Program-made: the position numbers and the translations under genes
Shown here: one piece after another, positions 1 through 8,062 of the stretch
How the letters are laid out: the number at the start of each line of letters is the position of its first letter
Position numbering within the stretch: position 1 is the stretch's first letter
Notes under the pieces: generated by a model
The model's input: the letters and a program-made list of their open reading frames with translations, nothing else
What the model was told of the DNA's origin: nothing
Database searches by the model: none
Source: Clostridia bacterium
GTDB lineage: Bacteria > Bacillota > Clostridia > Oscillospirales > Acutalibacteraceae
Length of the DNA: 64,000 nt
NCBI GenBank assembly: GCA_900767025.1
Contig: CAAFXS010000043.1
Coordinates: 1 to 64,000 of the forward strand
Direction: 5' to 3'

Positions 1-115
1 ATTTGAGCCTCCCCTGTGTAAGGGGAGGTGGCAACCGTTAGGTTGTCGGAGGGGTTGTAACAATCCCTCAGTCTGCTTACGCAGACAGCTCCCTTTACAC
101 AAGGGAGCCTTACAA
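1..115. repeat. Intergenic hairpin-rich repeat, left edge of window
   Basis: Two GC-rich hairpins read almost as mirror images. At the left is GCCTCCCC...GGGGAGGTGGC, followed by CGGAGGGG. At the right is CCCTCAGTCTGC..GCAGACAG and GCTCCCTT...AAGGGAGC. The GCCTCCC/GGGAGG core recurs inside the two 182-bp elements at 4403 and 57708, so this is a related member of the family. It may start left of the window. It lies just beyond the 3' end of nrdG and could also act as its transcript end. Confidence 0.7.
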
Positions 116-123
116 ACCGGAAT

Positions 124-648
124 TTATTCCAAATGTAAAACTATTTTGTTCTGTGCAAGGGTTTTCTTAACATCAATCACCCTTTGGTTTGAGGAGCCGC
201 GGAATTTAAGAGTAATATCCTTCTTCTCCTCAACAAATCTGCCGTCAACAAGAATATCAATCAGGCTTAACATTTCAGCGCTGATGTCCGTGTGGGCACG
301 GCTTTCCTTTTTGCCTAAAATTTCTTCAATAGTGAAACCGGAGTAGCACCAAATATCCTTTTGTGGATACTTTTCCTTAAACATAATAAGAAACGGCAAA
401 AGCACCCTTTGATTTTCAGGCTCAAAGGGCTCTCCTCCCAAAAGTGAAAGGCCGTTAATCCAGTAGGGCTCGCAGTCCTTCAGTATTTTCATCATGGTTT
501 CCTCGGTGAACGGCTCACCGAAGCCGAAATCCCAGGTCTGCTGATTAAAGCAGTTTTTACAGCAGTGGCGACATCCCGAAACGAACAGGGAGGTTCTTAC
601 GCCCTCGCCGTTGGCGATATCATTATTTTTAATTTCTCCGTAATTCAT
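124..648 (-). CDS. nrdG: Anaerobic ribonucleotide reductase activase
   Basis: This radical-SAM activase uses S-adenosylmethionine to generate the glycyl radical on NrdD. Its 174 residues are normal for the family. The CxxxCxxC cluster motif appears near residue 26 as CRHCCKNC, followed by the typical SLLGGEPFEPEN glycine-rich stretch. It lies about 55 bp downstream of nrdD on the same strand, so the two are presumably co-transcribed from the nrdD promoter under NrdR. The assignment is firm. Confidence 0.95.
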   Translation of the reverse strand: MNYGEIKNNDIANGEGVRTSLFVSGCRHCCKNCFNQQTWDFGFGEPFTEETMMKILKDCEPYWINGLSLLGGEPFEPENQRVLLPFLIMFKEKYPQKDIWCYSGFTIEEILGKKESRAHTDISAEMLSLIDILVDGRFVEEKKDITLKFRGSSNQRVIDVKKTLAQNKIVLHLE

Positions 649-702
649 AGCAATTCCCCTCGATAAAGATAGGCTGTCCGTTAAGACAGCCTATCTTTGT
701 TA

Positions 703-2904
703 TTATAAGTGCAACACACGCTCTCTGATTTCCTGTGTTCTGCCCTGATTCCAAAATTGAGTGCCGATGTAACCGCAGGTTCTTCTGGCAACATTCATTT
801 TGTCCTGGTCCTCGTTACCGCAGTTGGGGCATTTCCAGATAAGCTTGCCGTCCTCGTTTTCAACAATTTTGATTTCTCCGTCGTAGCCGCAGCACTGGCA
901 GTAGTCGCTCTTGGTGTTAAGCTCGGCATACATAATATTGTCATAGATAAATCTCATTACCTGTAAAACGGCAGGGATATTATCCTGCATATTAGGCACC
1001 TCAACATATGAGATTGCACCGCCGGGAGAAAGCTTTTGGAACTCGCTTTCAAACTTAAGCTTTGTGAATGCGTCGATTTCTTCGGCAACATGAACATGGT
1101 ATGAGTTTGTGATATAGTTCCTGTCTGTTACGCCGGGAATAATGCCAAATCTCTTTTGCAGGCATTTAGCAAATTTGTAGGTAGTTGACTCAAGCGGAGT
1201 GCCGTAAATACTGAAATCAATATTTTCCTGTGCCTTCCATTTTGCACAGGCGTCGTTAAGGTACTGCATAACCTTAAGTGCAAATTCCTTACCGCCGTTT
1301 TCATCGGTGTGGCTCATACCTGTCATATACTTTGTGCACTCGTAAAGACCTGCATAGCCAAGGCTGATGGTTGAGTAACCGTCAAAAAGAAGTCTGTCGA
1401 TTTTTTCACCCTTTTTAAGCCTTGCAAGAGCACCGTGCTGCCAAAGAATAGGAGCGGCATCGCTGAGAGTACCCTTTAACCTGTTGTGACGGCACATAAG
1501 TGCACGGTAGCAAAGGTCAAGACGCTCGTCAAATATTTTCCAGAACTTTGTCATATCGCCGCCGGAGGAGCAGGCAATGTCAACAAGGTTAAGGGTAACA
1601 ACACCCTGGTTAAATCTGCCGTAATACTTGCGCTTGCTTGGGTCATAGTTCTTTGCATTTGCAATGTTGCCCACACCCTTTTCCGTAAATCTGTCAGGTG
1701 TCAGGAAGGAACGGCAGCCCATACAGGTGTAAACATCACCCTTAAGCTCCATCATAACCTTTTCGCTGATGTAATCGGGCACCATTCTCTTTGCAGTGCA
1801 TTTTGCGGCAAGCTCGGTGAGGTAGTAATATTCCGACTCAGGGGTAATGTTGTCGTCCTCAAGCACATAAATAAGCTTGGGGAATGCAGGTGTAATCCAA
1901 ACACCGCTTTCGTTTTTAACACCCTGAATTCTCTGCTTCAGTGTTTCTTCAATGATAAGTGCAAGGTCCTTTTTCTCCAGCTCACTTTTTGCCTCGTTAA
2001 GATACATGAATACAGTAACAAAAGGTGCCTGACCGTTGGTTGTGAGAAGCGTAACAACCTGATACTGAATTGTCTGAACACCCCTTGCAACCTCTTCACG
2101 AACTCTTTTTTCGGTCAGACCTGCAATCTGCTCCTCGGTGAGCTCAACTGCAAAGCCCTTTGCCTCTTCAACAAGCTCTCTCTTTATCTTTTCTCTGCTG
2201 ACCTGAACAAAGGGCGCCAGGTGAGTAAGAGAAATTGACTGACCGCCGTACTGGCTTGATGCAACCTGTGCAATAATCTGTGTTGCAATGTTGCAGGCGG
2301 TTGAAAATGAATGGGGCTTTTCAATCATGGTTTCGCTGATAACAGTACCGTTTTGGAGCATATCCTCAAGGTTAATAAGGTCGCAGTTATGCATATGCTG
2401 TGCAAAATAGTCTGCATCGTGGAAATGAATTATGCCCTGCTCGTGAGCGTCAACAATATCCTGCGGCAGAAGAATTCTCTTTGTAATATCCTTGGAAACC
2501 TCGCCTGCCATATAGTCCCTCTGAACAGAGTTAACGGTGGGGTTTTTGTTGGAGTTTTCCTGCTTAACCTCCTCGTTATTGCACTCGATAAGGGAAAGGA
2601 TTTGGTTGTCGGTGGTGTTTGCCTTTCTGATAAGAGAGCGGTTGTAACGGTATTTAACATAAAGCCTTGCAACCTCAAATGCTCCCTGTGCCATAATCTG
2701 ATTTTCAACAATATCCTGAATTTCCTCAACGGATAATGCTCTGCCTGCCTTGGAGATTTTGAACTCCACATATTCGGCAATTTCGTTAATCTGGCTTTGT
2801 GAAAGCTCCTCCTTTTTGCAGGCGGCGTTTGCCTTTGATACAGCAACTATGATTTTGTTAATATCAAAATCTGCTTCCGAGCCGTTTCTCTTGATGATTT
2901 TCAT
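703..2904 (-). CDS. nrdD: Anaerobic (class III) ribonucleoside-triphosphate reductase
   Basis: NrdD reduces ribonucleoside triphosphates to deoxynucleotides without oxygen, using a glycyl radical made by NrdG. The 733-residue protein starts with an ATP-cone domain (MKIIKRNGSEADFDINKI). Near the C-terminus are the four-cysteine zinc site (CQCCGYDG...CPNCGNED) and the glycyl-radical loop RRTCGYIGTQFWNQGR. The length is typical. Its presence marks anaerobic DNA synthesis. The upstream promoter carries two NrdR-like boxes, described separately. Confidence 0.97.
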   Translation of the reverse strand: MKIIKRNGSEADFDINKIIVAVSKANAACKKEELSQSQINEIAEYVEFKISKAGRALSVEEIQDIVENQIMAQGAFEVARLYVKYRYNRSLIRKANTTDNQILSLIECNNEEVKQENSNKNPTVNSVQRDYMAGEVSKDITKRILLPQDIVDAHEQGIIHFHDADYFAQHMHNCDLINLEDMLQNGTVISETMIEKPHSFSTACNIATQIIAQVASSQYGGQSISLTHLAPFVQVSREKIKRELVEEAKGFAVELTEEQIAGLTEKRVREEVARGVQTIQYQVVTLLTTNGQAPFVTVFMYLNEAKSELEKKDLALIIEETLKQRIQGVKNESGVWITPAFPKLIYVLEDDNITPESEYYYLTELAAKCTAKRMVPDYISEKVMMELKGDVYTCMGCRSFLTPDRFTEKGVGNIANAKNYDPSKRKYYGRFNQGVVTLNLVDIACSSGGDMTKFWKIFDERLDLCYRALMCRHNRLKGTLSDAAPILWQHGALARLKKGEKIDRLLFDGYSTISLGYAGLYECTKYMTGMSHTDENGGKEFALKVMQYLNDACAKWKAQENIDFSIYGTPLESTTYKFAKCLQKRFGIIPGVTDRNYITNSYHVHVAEEIDAFTKLKFESEFQKLSPGGAISYVEVPNMQDNIPAVLQVMRFIYDNIMYAELNTKSDYCQCCGYDGEIKIVENEDGKLIWKCPNCGNEDQDKMNVARRTCGYIGTQFWNQGRTQEIRERVLHL

Positions 2905-2969
2905 TTCTTTTTACCCCATAAAATAATTTGTTACAAAACTGTTACAGCCTTGTTCGGCTGACTGAATTA

Positions 2970-2998
2970 ATAATATCAAATAAATTGTGTTCTGTCAA
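2970..2998 (-). promoter_or_regulatory. nrdD promoter (TTGACA-17-TATTAT)
   Basis: On the minus strand the -35 TTGACA lies at 2998-2993 and the -10 TATTAT at 2975-2970, with exactly 17 bases between them. It sits about 70 bp upstream of the nrdD start. The downstream NrdR-like box (2975-2990) fills the spacer. Confidence 0.75.
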
Positions 2999-3032
2999 TA
3001 GCAAAAATGCAAAAAAACACAAGATATTGTAT
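2975..3032. promoter_or_regulatory. Pair of NrdR-like boxes upstream of nrdD
   Basis: The 16-mers ACACAAGATATTGTAT (3017-3032) and ATCAAATAAATTGTGT (2975-2990) match the NrdR consensus ACACWATATATWGTGT at about 13 and 12 of 16 positions. They are offset by 42 bp, four helical turns, as expected for cooperative NrdR binding on one DNA face. One lies between -10 and -35, the other just upstream of -35. This supports dNTP-responsive repression of nrdDG. nrdR itself is not in the window. Confidence 0.6.
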
Positions 3033-3136
3033 TTTTTATCTTTTGACACCGCAAGAATGTGTATATGTGGGATAATGGACGGTTGTCTGTTTCACAGAAA
3101 AATTCGTCAAAATCCTACTGTTTACGACGAAAAAAA

Positions 3137-3171
3137 GGTTACAATTTTTTGTGAAACAAAAAATTGTAACC
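3137..3171 (-). terminator. Rho-independent terminator after tagD-like gene
   Basis: A 15-bp perfect inverted repeat (GGTTACAATTTTTTG / CAAAAAATTGTAACC) with a 5-base loop is followed on the minus strand by a run of seven T. It ends the minus-strand transcript of the cytidylyltransferase gene. Confidence 0.8.
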
Positions 3172-3188
3172 TGTAAGCCGTGAAAAAA

Positions 3189-3626
3189 TTATTTTTTTTC
3201 TTCCGGCAGCTGGTCAACGCCGTTAACTGCCTCCTGAAGTCCCAAATCCTGTTTAATCATAGTGGTGGAAACACCCGGTGTCCTGTCAAGGAAAACAAGC
3301 TCGCAGTAATCCTTCAAATAATCGAATTTGTCACTGCCTGCCCAGTCACCGCCCATAACTACGGTGTCAATGTGATATTCCTTAACATCGTCGATTTTCT
3401 GTTCCCAGGAATTTTCGGGAATAACCAAATCAACATATCTGATAGCCTCAAGCATCTTTTTTCTTGTTTCGTAGGTGTGGTATGCTTTTTTACCCTTGCC
3501 GGCGTTGAATTCGTCGGTGGAAAGCGCAACAACAAGATAGTCGCCCATTGCCTTTGCTCTCTGCAAAAGGCGAATGTGACCGTAGTGGAGTAAATCAAAT
3601 GTTCCGTATGTTAAAATCCTTTTCAT
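3189..3626 (-). CDS. tagD: Glycerol-3-phosphate cytidylyltransferase-like protein
   Basis: A 145-residue nucleotidyltransferase. It shows the HxGH nucleotide-binding motif (DLLHYGHIRLL, residues 11-21) and the C-terminal RTPGVSTT signature of glycerol-3-phosphate cytidylyltransferases (CTP + glycerol 3-phosphate to CDP-glycerol). TagD feeds teichoic acid or CDP-glycerol-modified glycan synthesis. No other teichoic acid gene is adjacent, so the product's fate is unknown. It is monocistronic, with its own terminator, and separated from the divergently controlled nrdD by the repressor region. A related polyol-phosphate cytidylyltransferase is the alternative. Confidence 0.8.
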   Translation of the reverse strand: MKRILTYGTFDLLHYGHIRLLQRAKAMGDYLVVALSTDEFNAGKGKKAYHTYETRKKMLEAIRYVDLVIPENSWEQKIDDVKEYHIDTVVMGGDWAGSDKFDYLKDYCELVFLDRTPGVSTTMIKQDLGLQEAVNGVDQLPEEKK

Positions 3627-3674
3627 AGAAATTCTCCTAATATATATTACGGTTTTATTAAATCACAAAGGATA

Positions 3675-4373
3675 TCAAATGTCAAGCAGGTCCTTAATAA
3701 CCTGGCCTGCAATAATCAGTCCCACAACCGACGGCACAAAGGCGTTGCTTGCAGGAACAGGCTTTCCGCCCTCGGTTTCGGCAGGCTTAAAGGCAGGCTC
3801 GGTTGAATAAACTGTTTTCAGCTTTTTTACGCCCCTTGCCTTTAGCTCACGGCGCATTACCCTTGCAAGTGGACACACCGAGGTTTTGTAAATATCGCTG
3901 ACCCTAAATAATGTAGGGTCAAGCTTGTTGCCTGCACCCATTGAGCTGATAATAGGCGTGCCTGCTTTTTCACATTCAACCGCAAGTGCAATTTTGCCTG
4001 AAACCGTGTCGATTGCGTCAACAACATAATCATACTGTGAAAAATCAAATGCATCTGAATTATCAGCAGTATAAAATGTTTTGTAACAGTTCACTGTGCA
4101 GTTTGGGTTGATTTGCAAAATCCTATCCTTTGCGGCATCGACCTTGTATTGACCCAAGGTTTGATGAGTGGCTATTATCTGTCGGTTAATGTTTGAAAGG
4201 CAAACGGTGTCGTTGTCGATTAAATCAAGAGTGCCCACGCCTGTTCTTGCCAGCGCCTCAACGGTGTAACCGCCCACGCCGCCGATACCGAAAACCGCAA
4301 CCCGTGAATTATTCAATTTTTCAATGCCCTCTTCGCCGAACATCATAACACATCTTGAAAACTGATCTTCCAT
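3675..4373 (-). CDS. tcdA: tRNA threonylcarbamoyladenosine dehydratase (TcdA/YgdL, E1-like)
   Basis: A ThiF/MoeB/E1-fold protein of 232 residues. It has the Rossmann nucleotide motif GIGGVGGYTVEALARTG (near residue 30), the DNDTV..SNINRQ adenylation segment, and the YgdL-type CPLARVMRRELKARG and PASNAFVPSVVGLI regions. TcdA cyclises the threonylcarbamoyl group of t6A37 to ct6A in an ATP-dependent reaction. A Sua5 domain that starts the t6A pathway is encoded about 16 kb away. A generic ThiF-like enzyme is the less likely alternative. Confidence 0.85.
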   Translation of the reverse strand: MEDQFSRCVMMFGEEGIEKLNNSRVAVFGIGGVGGYTVEALARTGVGTLDLIDNDTVCLSNINRQIIATHQTLGQYKVDAAKDRILQINPNCTVNCYKTFYTADNSDAFDFSQYDYVVDAIDTVSGKIALAVECEKAGTPIISSMGAGNKLDPTLFRVSDIYKTSVCPLARVMRRELKARGVKKLKTVYSTEPAFKPAETEGGKPVPASNAFVPSVVGLIIAGQVIKDLLDI

Positions 4374-4402
4374 AATTAATTTCTAAAAATAGGGTTAGCC
4401 AC

Positions 4403-4584
4403 AGACTGTCGATAAATGGTCTGAACCACGCCTAAAATAAAATCGAACAAACCTTATTGAGCCTCCCTTGTGTAAAGGGAGGTGGCAACACACCGTGTTG
4501 CCGGAGGGATTGAAAAATAGCTTGGACATCGAATCCAAGCTATTTTTAGGCGTTTTCCGTTTTTTGCTCGGGGGCGGTACCATC
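4403..4584. repeat. 182-bp structured intergenic element, copy 1
   Basis: It begins AGACTGTCGATAAA and ends GGTACCATC, and it is the same length and architecture as the element at 57708-57889. It contains three hairpins: GCCTCCC...GGGAGGTGGC, AACAC/GTGTT, and a long arm pair around the shared loop CATCGAA. It is flanked by GCCTAAA...TTTAGGC. The arms differ between copies while pairing is kept. It fills the gap between tcdA and purA, with no coding potential seen. Confidence 0.8.
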
Positions 4585-4654
4585 GTACAGCTCCCACTCG
4601 CAAGAAAACGAAATTCAGTTCCATTTCTCGAAGTCTGCCAGCATGTAAAATTTG

Positions 4655-5935
4655 TTATTTCTTTCTGTAGATTATAGCTTCTCTTTCAGGACCGTTGCTT
4701 ACCATTGTAATCGGATAGCCGATTTCCTTTTCAATAAATTCAACATAATCCTTTGTTTCCTGCGGAAGCTCGTCATAATTTCTGATACCTCTGATGTCAC
4801 AGTGCCAGCCCTTCATGGTTTTAAGCACAGGCTTGCACTTTTTAAGGATAGGAGTGGTTGGGAAATCCTTAATGATTTCACCGTCAACCTCGTAGCCTAC
4901 GCAGATTTTAATTTCCTCCAGGTATGAAAGGCAGTCAAGAGCGGTCATAACAACCTGTGTTGCGCCCTGACACTCAACGCCGTAGCGTGTTGCAACGCAG
5001 TCAAACCAACCGACTCTCCTGGGTCTGCCGGTGGTAGCGCCGAATTCGCCCTTGTCGCCGCCGTGGATACGAAGCTCCTGTGCCTCGTCCTCGTCAAGAA
5101 TTTCGGAAACAAATTCGCCTGCACCTACTGCAGAGGAGTATGCCTTGGTAACAACAACAATATCCTCAATGCTGTGTGGCGGAAGACCTGCACCAACTGC
5201 ACCGTAGGCGGCAAGTGTAGATGATGATGTAACCATGGGATAAATACCGAAATCCGGGTCCTTAAGAGTACCGAGCTGACCCTCAAGCAAAATGTTTTTG
5301 CCCTCCTTGAGAGCCTTTGCAAGATAAGTCCTTGTGTCGCATACATAAGGAGCAATTTTTTCTCTGTATTCAACACAGGTGTTGTAAAGCTCCTCCTGGT
5401 CAAGAAGAGGCTTGTTGTAAACATATTTAAAGGTAAGATTTTTAAGGGTGCAGATATTCTTAATTTTAGCCTTTAAGGTTTCGTCGTCAAAAAGCTCATT
5501 AACCTGAATACCGATTTTTGCATACTTGTCGCTGAAGAAGGGTGCAATACCGCTCTTGGTTGAGCCAAAAGCATTTTTGCCCAGCCTTTCCTCCTCGTAA
5601 ACATCCTGCAAAATGTGGTACGGCATCAGTATCTGAGCCCTTTCGCTGACAAGAAGATTAGGGTTTAAGCCTGCTTTTTTAACATCCTCAAGCTCGTTGA
5701 TAAACTTGTCAATATCAAGGGCAACGCCGTTGCCGATGATGCAGGTGGTGTGATTGTAGCAAACGCCTGACGGCATAAGGTGAAATGCAAATCTTCCGTG
5801 TTCGTTGATGATTGTGTGGCCTGCGTTGGCACCGCCCTGAAATCTTACAACAATATCACTCTGACCTGCGAACATATCGGTAATTTTACCTTTACCCTCG
5901 TCGCCCCAGTTTGCACCGACTATTGCTCTTACCAT
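4655..5935 (-). CDS. purA: Adenylosuccinate synthetase
   Basis: PurA condenses IMP and aspartate using GTP, the first committed step from IMP to AMP. The 426-residue protein has the N-terminal P-loop GANWGDEGKGKITD, the GGANAGHTI motif, the mid-protein FGATTGRPRRVGWFD signature and a C-terminal NGPEREAII segment. It is transcribed alone from a near-perfect promoter, with the structured repeat downstream. purL and guaA in the same window supply other steps of purine synthesis. Confidence 0.97.
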   Translation of the reverse strand: MVRAIVGANWGDEGKGKITDMFAGQSDIVVRFQGGANAGHTIINEHGRFAFHLMPSGVCYNHTTCIIGNGVALDIDKFINELEDVKKAGLNPNLLVSERAQILMPYHILQDVYEEERLGKNAFGSTKSGIAPFFSDKYAKIGIQVNELFDDETLKAKIKNICTLKNLTFKYVYNKPLLDQEELYNTCVEYREKIAPYVCDTRTYLAKALKEGKNILLEGQLGTLKDPDFGIYPMVTSSSTLAAYGAVGAGLPPHSIEDIVVVTKAYSSAVGAGEFVSEILDEDEAQELRIHGGDKGEFGATTGRPRRVGWFDCVATRYGVECQGATQVVMTALDCLSYLEEIKICVGYEVDGEIIKDFPTTPILKKCKPVLKTMKGWHCDIRGIRNYDELPQETKDYVEFIEKEIGYPITMVSNGPEREAIIYRKK

Positions 5936-5977
5936 TTCTATTCTCCTAACAAATAATTTGGTGAAACACCATAGTTA

Positions 5978-6006
5978 ATTATATTATAAGGATAGGTTAA
6001 TGTCAA
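5978..6006 (-). promoter_or_regulatory. purA promoter (TTGACA-17-TATAAT)
   Basis: On the minus strand a consensus -35 TTGACA (6006-6001) and -10 TATAAT (5983-5978) have a 17-base spacer, about 43 bp ahead of the start codon. No purine riboswitch fits in the short leader. Confidence 0.8.
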
Positions 6007-6053
6007 TGCAATTATTAGTGGATTTTGACGCTTTAACGGATTGCATTTTTAGT

Positions 6054-6059
6054 TATAAT
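6054..6059 (+). promoter_or_regulatory. -10 element of the GH28 gene promoter
   Basis: TATAAT at 6054-6059 with a weak -35 TTTAAC at 6032-6037 (16-base spacer). It overlaps the upstream in-frame ATG at 6058, so that ATG cannot be the translation start. The real start is at 6127. Confidence 0.55.
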
Positions 6060-6126
6060 GGCGGTTGTAAAGCCGTGGCTTTTGTGTTATTATAGAAAAA
6101 ATAGAGAAAATATCAGGGGTTTCGGT

Positions 6127-7494
6127 ATGAAATATTATAATGTAATGCAGTACGGCGCCAAGGGCGACGGCAAAACAAATGACGCCTTTGCAATTCAGCA
6201 CGCCATTGACGATTGCTTCAAAAACGGAGGCGGAAGGGTAGTTCTGCCCTCATCAAGAGTATATTACAGCGATTCGATAAGGCTTCGTGCAAATGTTGAT
6301 TTGCATATTCAAAAGGGTGCTACACTGAAAGCAACAAGCAATATCGACGGCTATATCAGACCCAACAAGCTTATTAACGACCCGAAAACCGCGCTTATCG
6401 GCAATCCCGTAACAGGCAAGCCCAGCTTTGTGTTTATTTATGCTTACGAGGCTGACCACTGCACAATCAGCGGTGAGGGTACTATTGACGCCAACGGCCA
6501 CGCCTTTGTGGCACGCAAGGACAGGTATTATGTTACAGGCGATTTTTACCCGCGCCCCACTGTTATGTATGTGGAAAAGAGTAATCATATCACCTTTAAG
6601 GATTTCACAGTTGTTGACGCACCCTTCTGGACACTGCACCCGGCAGGCTGTGACGATGTGCTCATTGACAGAATAAGAATTCTCAATGACCTTGATGTGG
6701 CAAACAGTGACGGTATCGACCCCGACCACTGCTCAAATGTAAGAATTCTCGGTTGCCATGTTACCTGTGCAGATGACTGCATTTGCCTTAAAGCGTCAAA
6801 GGGTAATTCGGAATACGGTCCCTGTGAAAATGTTGTTATTGACGGATGTACCCTTGTTTCAACCTCTGCCGCAATTAAAATCGGTACAGAGGGTGTGGGC
6901 GATTTTAAAAATGTTATCGTGTCAAACTGTGTTATCAGCAGGTCAAACAGAGGTCTTTCAATCCAAATCCGTGACGGCGGCTGCGTTGAAAATGTTACAT
7001 ACCAAAATATTATTATTGAAACCCGCCGCTTTTGCCCTGACTGGTGGGGCACTGCGGAGCCCATAGTTATAACCACCTTTAACCGTGACGAAAACACAAA
7101 GAGCGGCACAATTAAAAATATCCGCTTTTTCAATGTTACCGCCAAGGGCGAAAACGGTGTGCTGATTCACGGCAACGAGGATAATATTATCGAGGATATA
7201 ACCTTTGAAAACTGCCGTATCGAGCTTACCAAAACAAGCAAATGGCAGTGCGGTCTTTATGATTTAAGACCCTGCCTTGATTACGGTGTTGAAAGCTATG
7301 ACAATTCCGCTTTCTTTATCCGCTGGGCAAAAAATGTTACTATTGAAAAAACAAAAACCCGATGGGGCAGGCTGTGTGAAAGCTACAAGCACGCTATTGA
7401 CGCCGAAAATGTTGAAAATCTGGAGCTTATCCGTTTCAGCGGTCACGCCGTTGACCCGAGCGTTGAAGATTTTAAATTTGTTAATGTTAAGTAA
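6127..7494 (+). CDS. GH28-family glycosidase (polygalacturonase-like), no signal peptide
   Basis: A 455-residue right-handed beta-helix enzyme of glycoside hydrolase family 28 (polygalacturonase and relatives). It begins with the pectate-lyase-like MKYYNVMQYGAKGDGKTND. It carries the GH28 acidic residues in NSDGIDPDHCSNV and CADDCICLK, and the RGLSIQIRDGG segment. The usual GHG histidine position reads AAIKIGTEG, as in some rhamnogalacturonan or exo-acting relatives. ATG 6127 is chosen because AGGGG precedes it and the promoter -10 overlaps the upstream ATG. No secretion signal is visible, so it probably acts on imported oligosaccharides. The next gene, 11 bp on, is SecB-like. Confidence 0.85.
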   Translation: MKYYNVMQYGAKGDGKTNDAFAIQHAIDDCFKNGGGRVVLPSSRVYYSDSIRLRANVDLHIQKGATLKATSNIDGYIRPNKLINDPKTALIGNPVTGKPSFVFIYAYEADHCTISGEGTIDANGHAFVARKDRYYVTGDFYPRPTVMYVEKSNHITFKDFTVVDAPFWTLHPAGCDDVLIDRIRILNDLDVANSDGIDPDHCSNVRILGCHVTCADDCICLKASKGNSEYGPCENVVIDGCTLVSTSAAIKIGTEGVGDFKNVIVSNCVISRSNRGLSIQIRDGGCVENVTYQNIIIETRRFCPDWWGTAEPIVITTFNRDENTKSGTIKNIRFFNVTAKGENGVLIHGNEDNIIEDITFENCRIELTKTSKWQCGLYDLRPCLDYGVESYDNSAFFIRWAKNVTIEKTKTRWGRLCESYKHAIDAENVENLELIRFSGHAVDPSVEDFKFVNVK

Positions 7495-7505
7495 GGAGCA
7501 GAGCG

Positions 7506-7910
7506 ATGGTAGAGTTAAAAGCGTATAAGGTCAACAGACTTGAAATTGAAAATAAGGTTAAGGCAGGCACACAGCTTAAGCTTCAAAATCAGCTTAAATA
7601 TAATGTTAATTACCTTAATGACAACAAGACCTGCGTTGGTATTATGGAGCTTAGGATTGCTGATGCGGATCTTAATCCCTTTGAAATCAAAATCGAAATG
7701 GTTGCCGAGTTCAATTACGGTGCCGAGGATGAAAAGCCCGAAATTCACACAACCTCCTTTGACCAGCTTTTCCCCTTTGTAAGGCAGATTGTTAATACGG
7801 TAACCTCCTTTACCGGTATGCCGGGACTGATGATTCCCATTATGAAGCTGAACAAGGAAACCGTTAAGGTTAACGAAAATCCACCACAGGAAAATTCACC
7901 CCTTAACTAA
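7506..7910 (+). CDS. SecB-like protein
   Basis: A 134-residue protein with the SecB-type core. A beta-rich N-terminal half is followed by LFPFVRQIVNTVT and GMPGLMIPIMKL, which resemble the LFPYAR.xI and GFPPxxLxP segments of the SecB chaperone. SecB keeps preproteins unfolded for SecA, and SecB-like proteins also occur as antitoxin chaperones or of unknown role in Firmicutes. It lies 11 bp after the GH28 gene, so they are co-transcribed, yet the GH28 enzyme has no signal peptide. The function here is open. Confidence 0.6.
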   Translation: MVELKAYKVNRLEIENKVKAGTQLKLQNQLKYNVNYLNDNKTCVGIMELRIADADLNPFEIKIEMVAEFNYGAEDEKPEIHTTSFDQLFPFVRQIVNTVTSFTGMPGLMIPIMKLNKETVKVNENPPQENSPLN

Positions 7911-7940
7911 ATTACGGTTTAAAAGGTTGTTATTAACTAC

Positions 7941-7997
7941 CGTAGGGGCGACTATCAGTCGCCCGCTAATTCGGGCGGATAATATCCGCCCACTACG
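7941..7997. repeat. 57-bp palindromic intergenic repeat
   Basis: CGTAG and CTACG bracket two hairpins, GGGCGACTATCAGTCGCCC and GGGCGGATAATATCCGCCC. This is typical of small dispersed, MITE-like or REP-like elements of gut Firmicutes. The flanks GTTGTTAT and ATAACACC extend the symmetry. It could also terminate the GH28/SecB-like transcript. A single copy is seen here. Confidence 0.65.
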
Positions 7998-8027
7998 ATA
8001 ACACCACCGCAAACCCTAATTTTATAT

Positions 8028-8062
8028 GGCAAAACGCCGCAGGTTAATCCTGCGGCGTTTCT
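8028..8062 (-). terminator. Terminator overlapping the 3' end of the 156-aa membrane protein gene
   Basis: AAACGCCGCAGG / CCTGCGGCGTTT forms a strong hairpin that includes the stop region of the minus-strand gene (stop at 8044). It is followed on the minus strand by TTTTGCC. Confidence 0.65.

Noticed and set aside
1486..2238. A long plus-strand open frame inside nrdD
   Set aside because: It lies antisense to the conserved class III reductase gene, has no ribosome binding site, and its translation shows no family resemblance. It is a shadow of nrdD codon bias.
3137..3171. The long inverted repeat upstream of nrdD as an NrdR operator
   Set aside because: It is followed on the minus strand by a T run right after the tagD-like stop, so a terminator is the better explanation. 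The NrdR-like boxes are at 2975-3032.
6058..6126. Upstream ATG for the GH28 gene
   Set aside because: It overlaps the promoter -10 TATAAT (6054-6059), so it would not be transcribed as a start. The 6127 ATG has a proper site.
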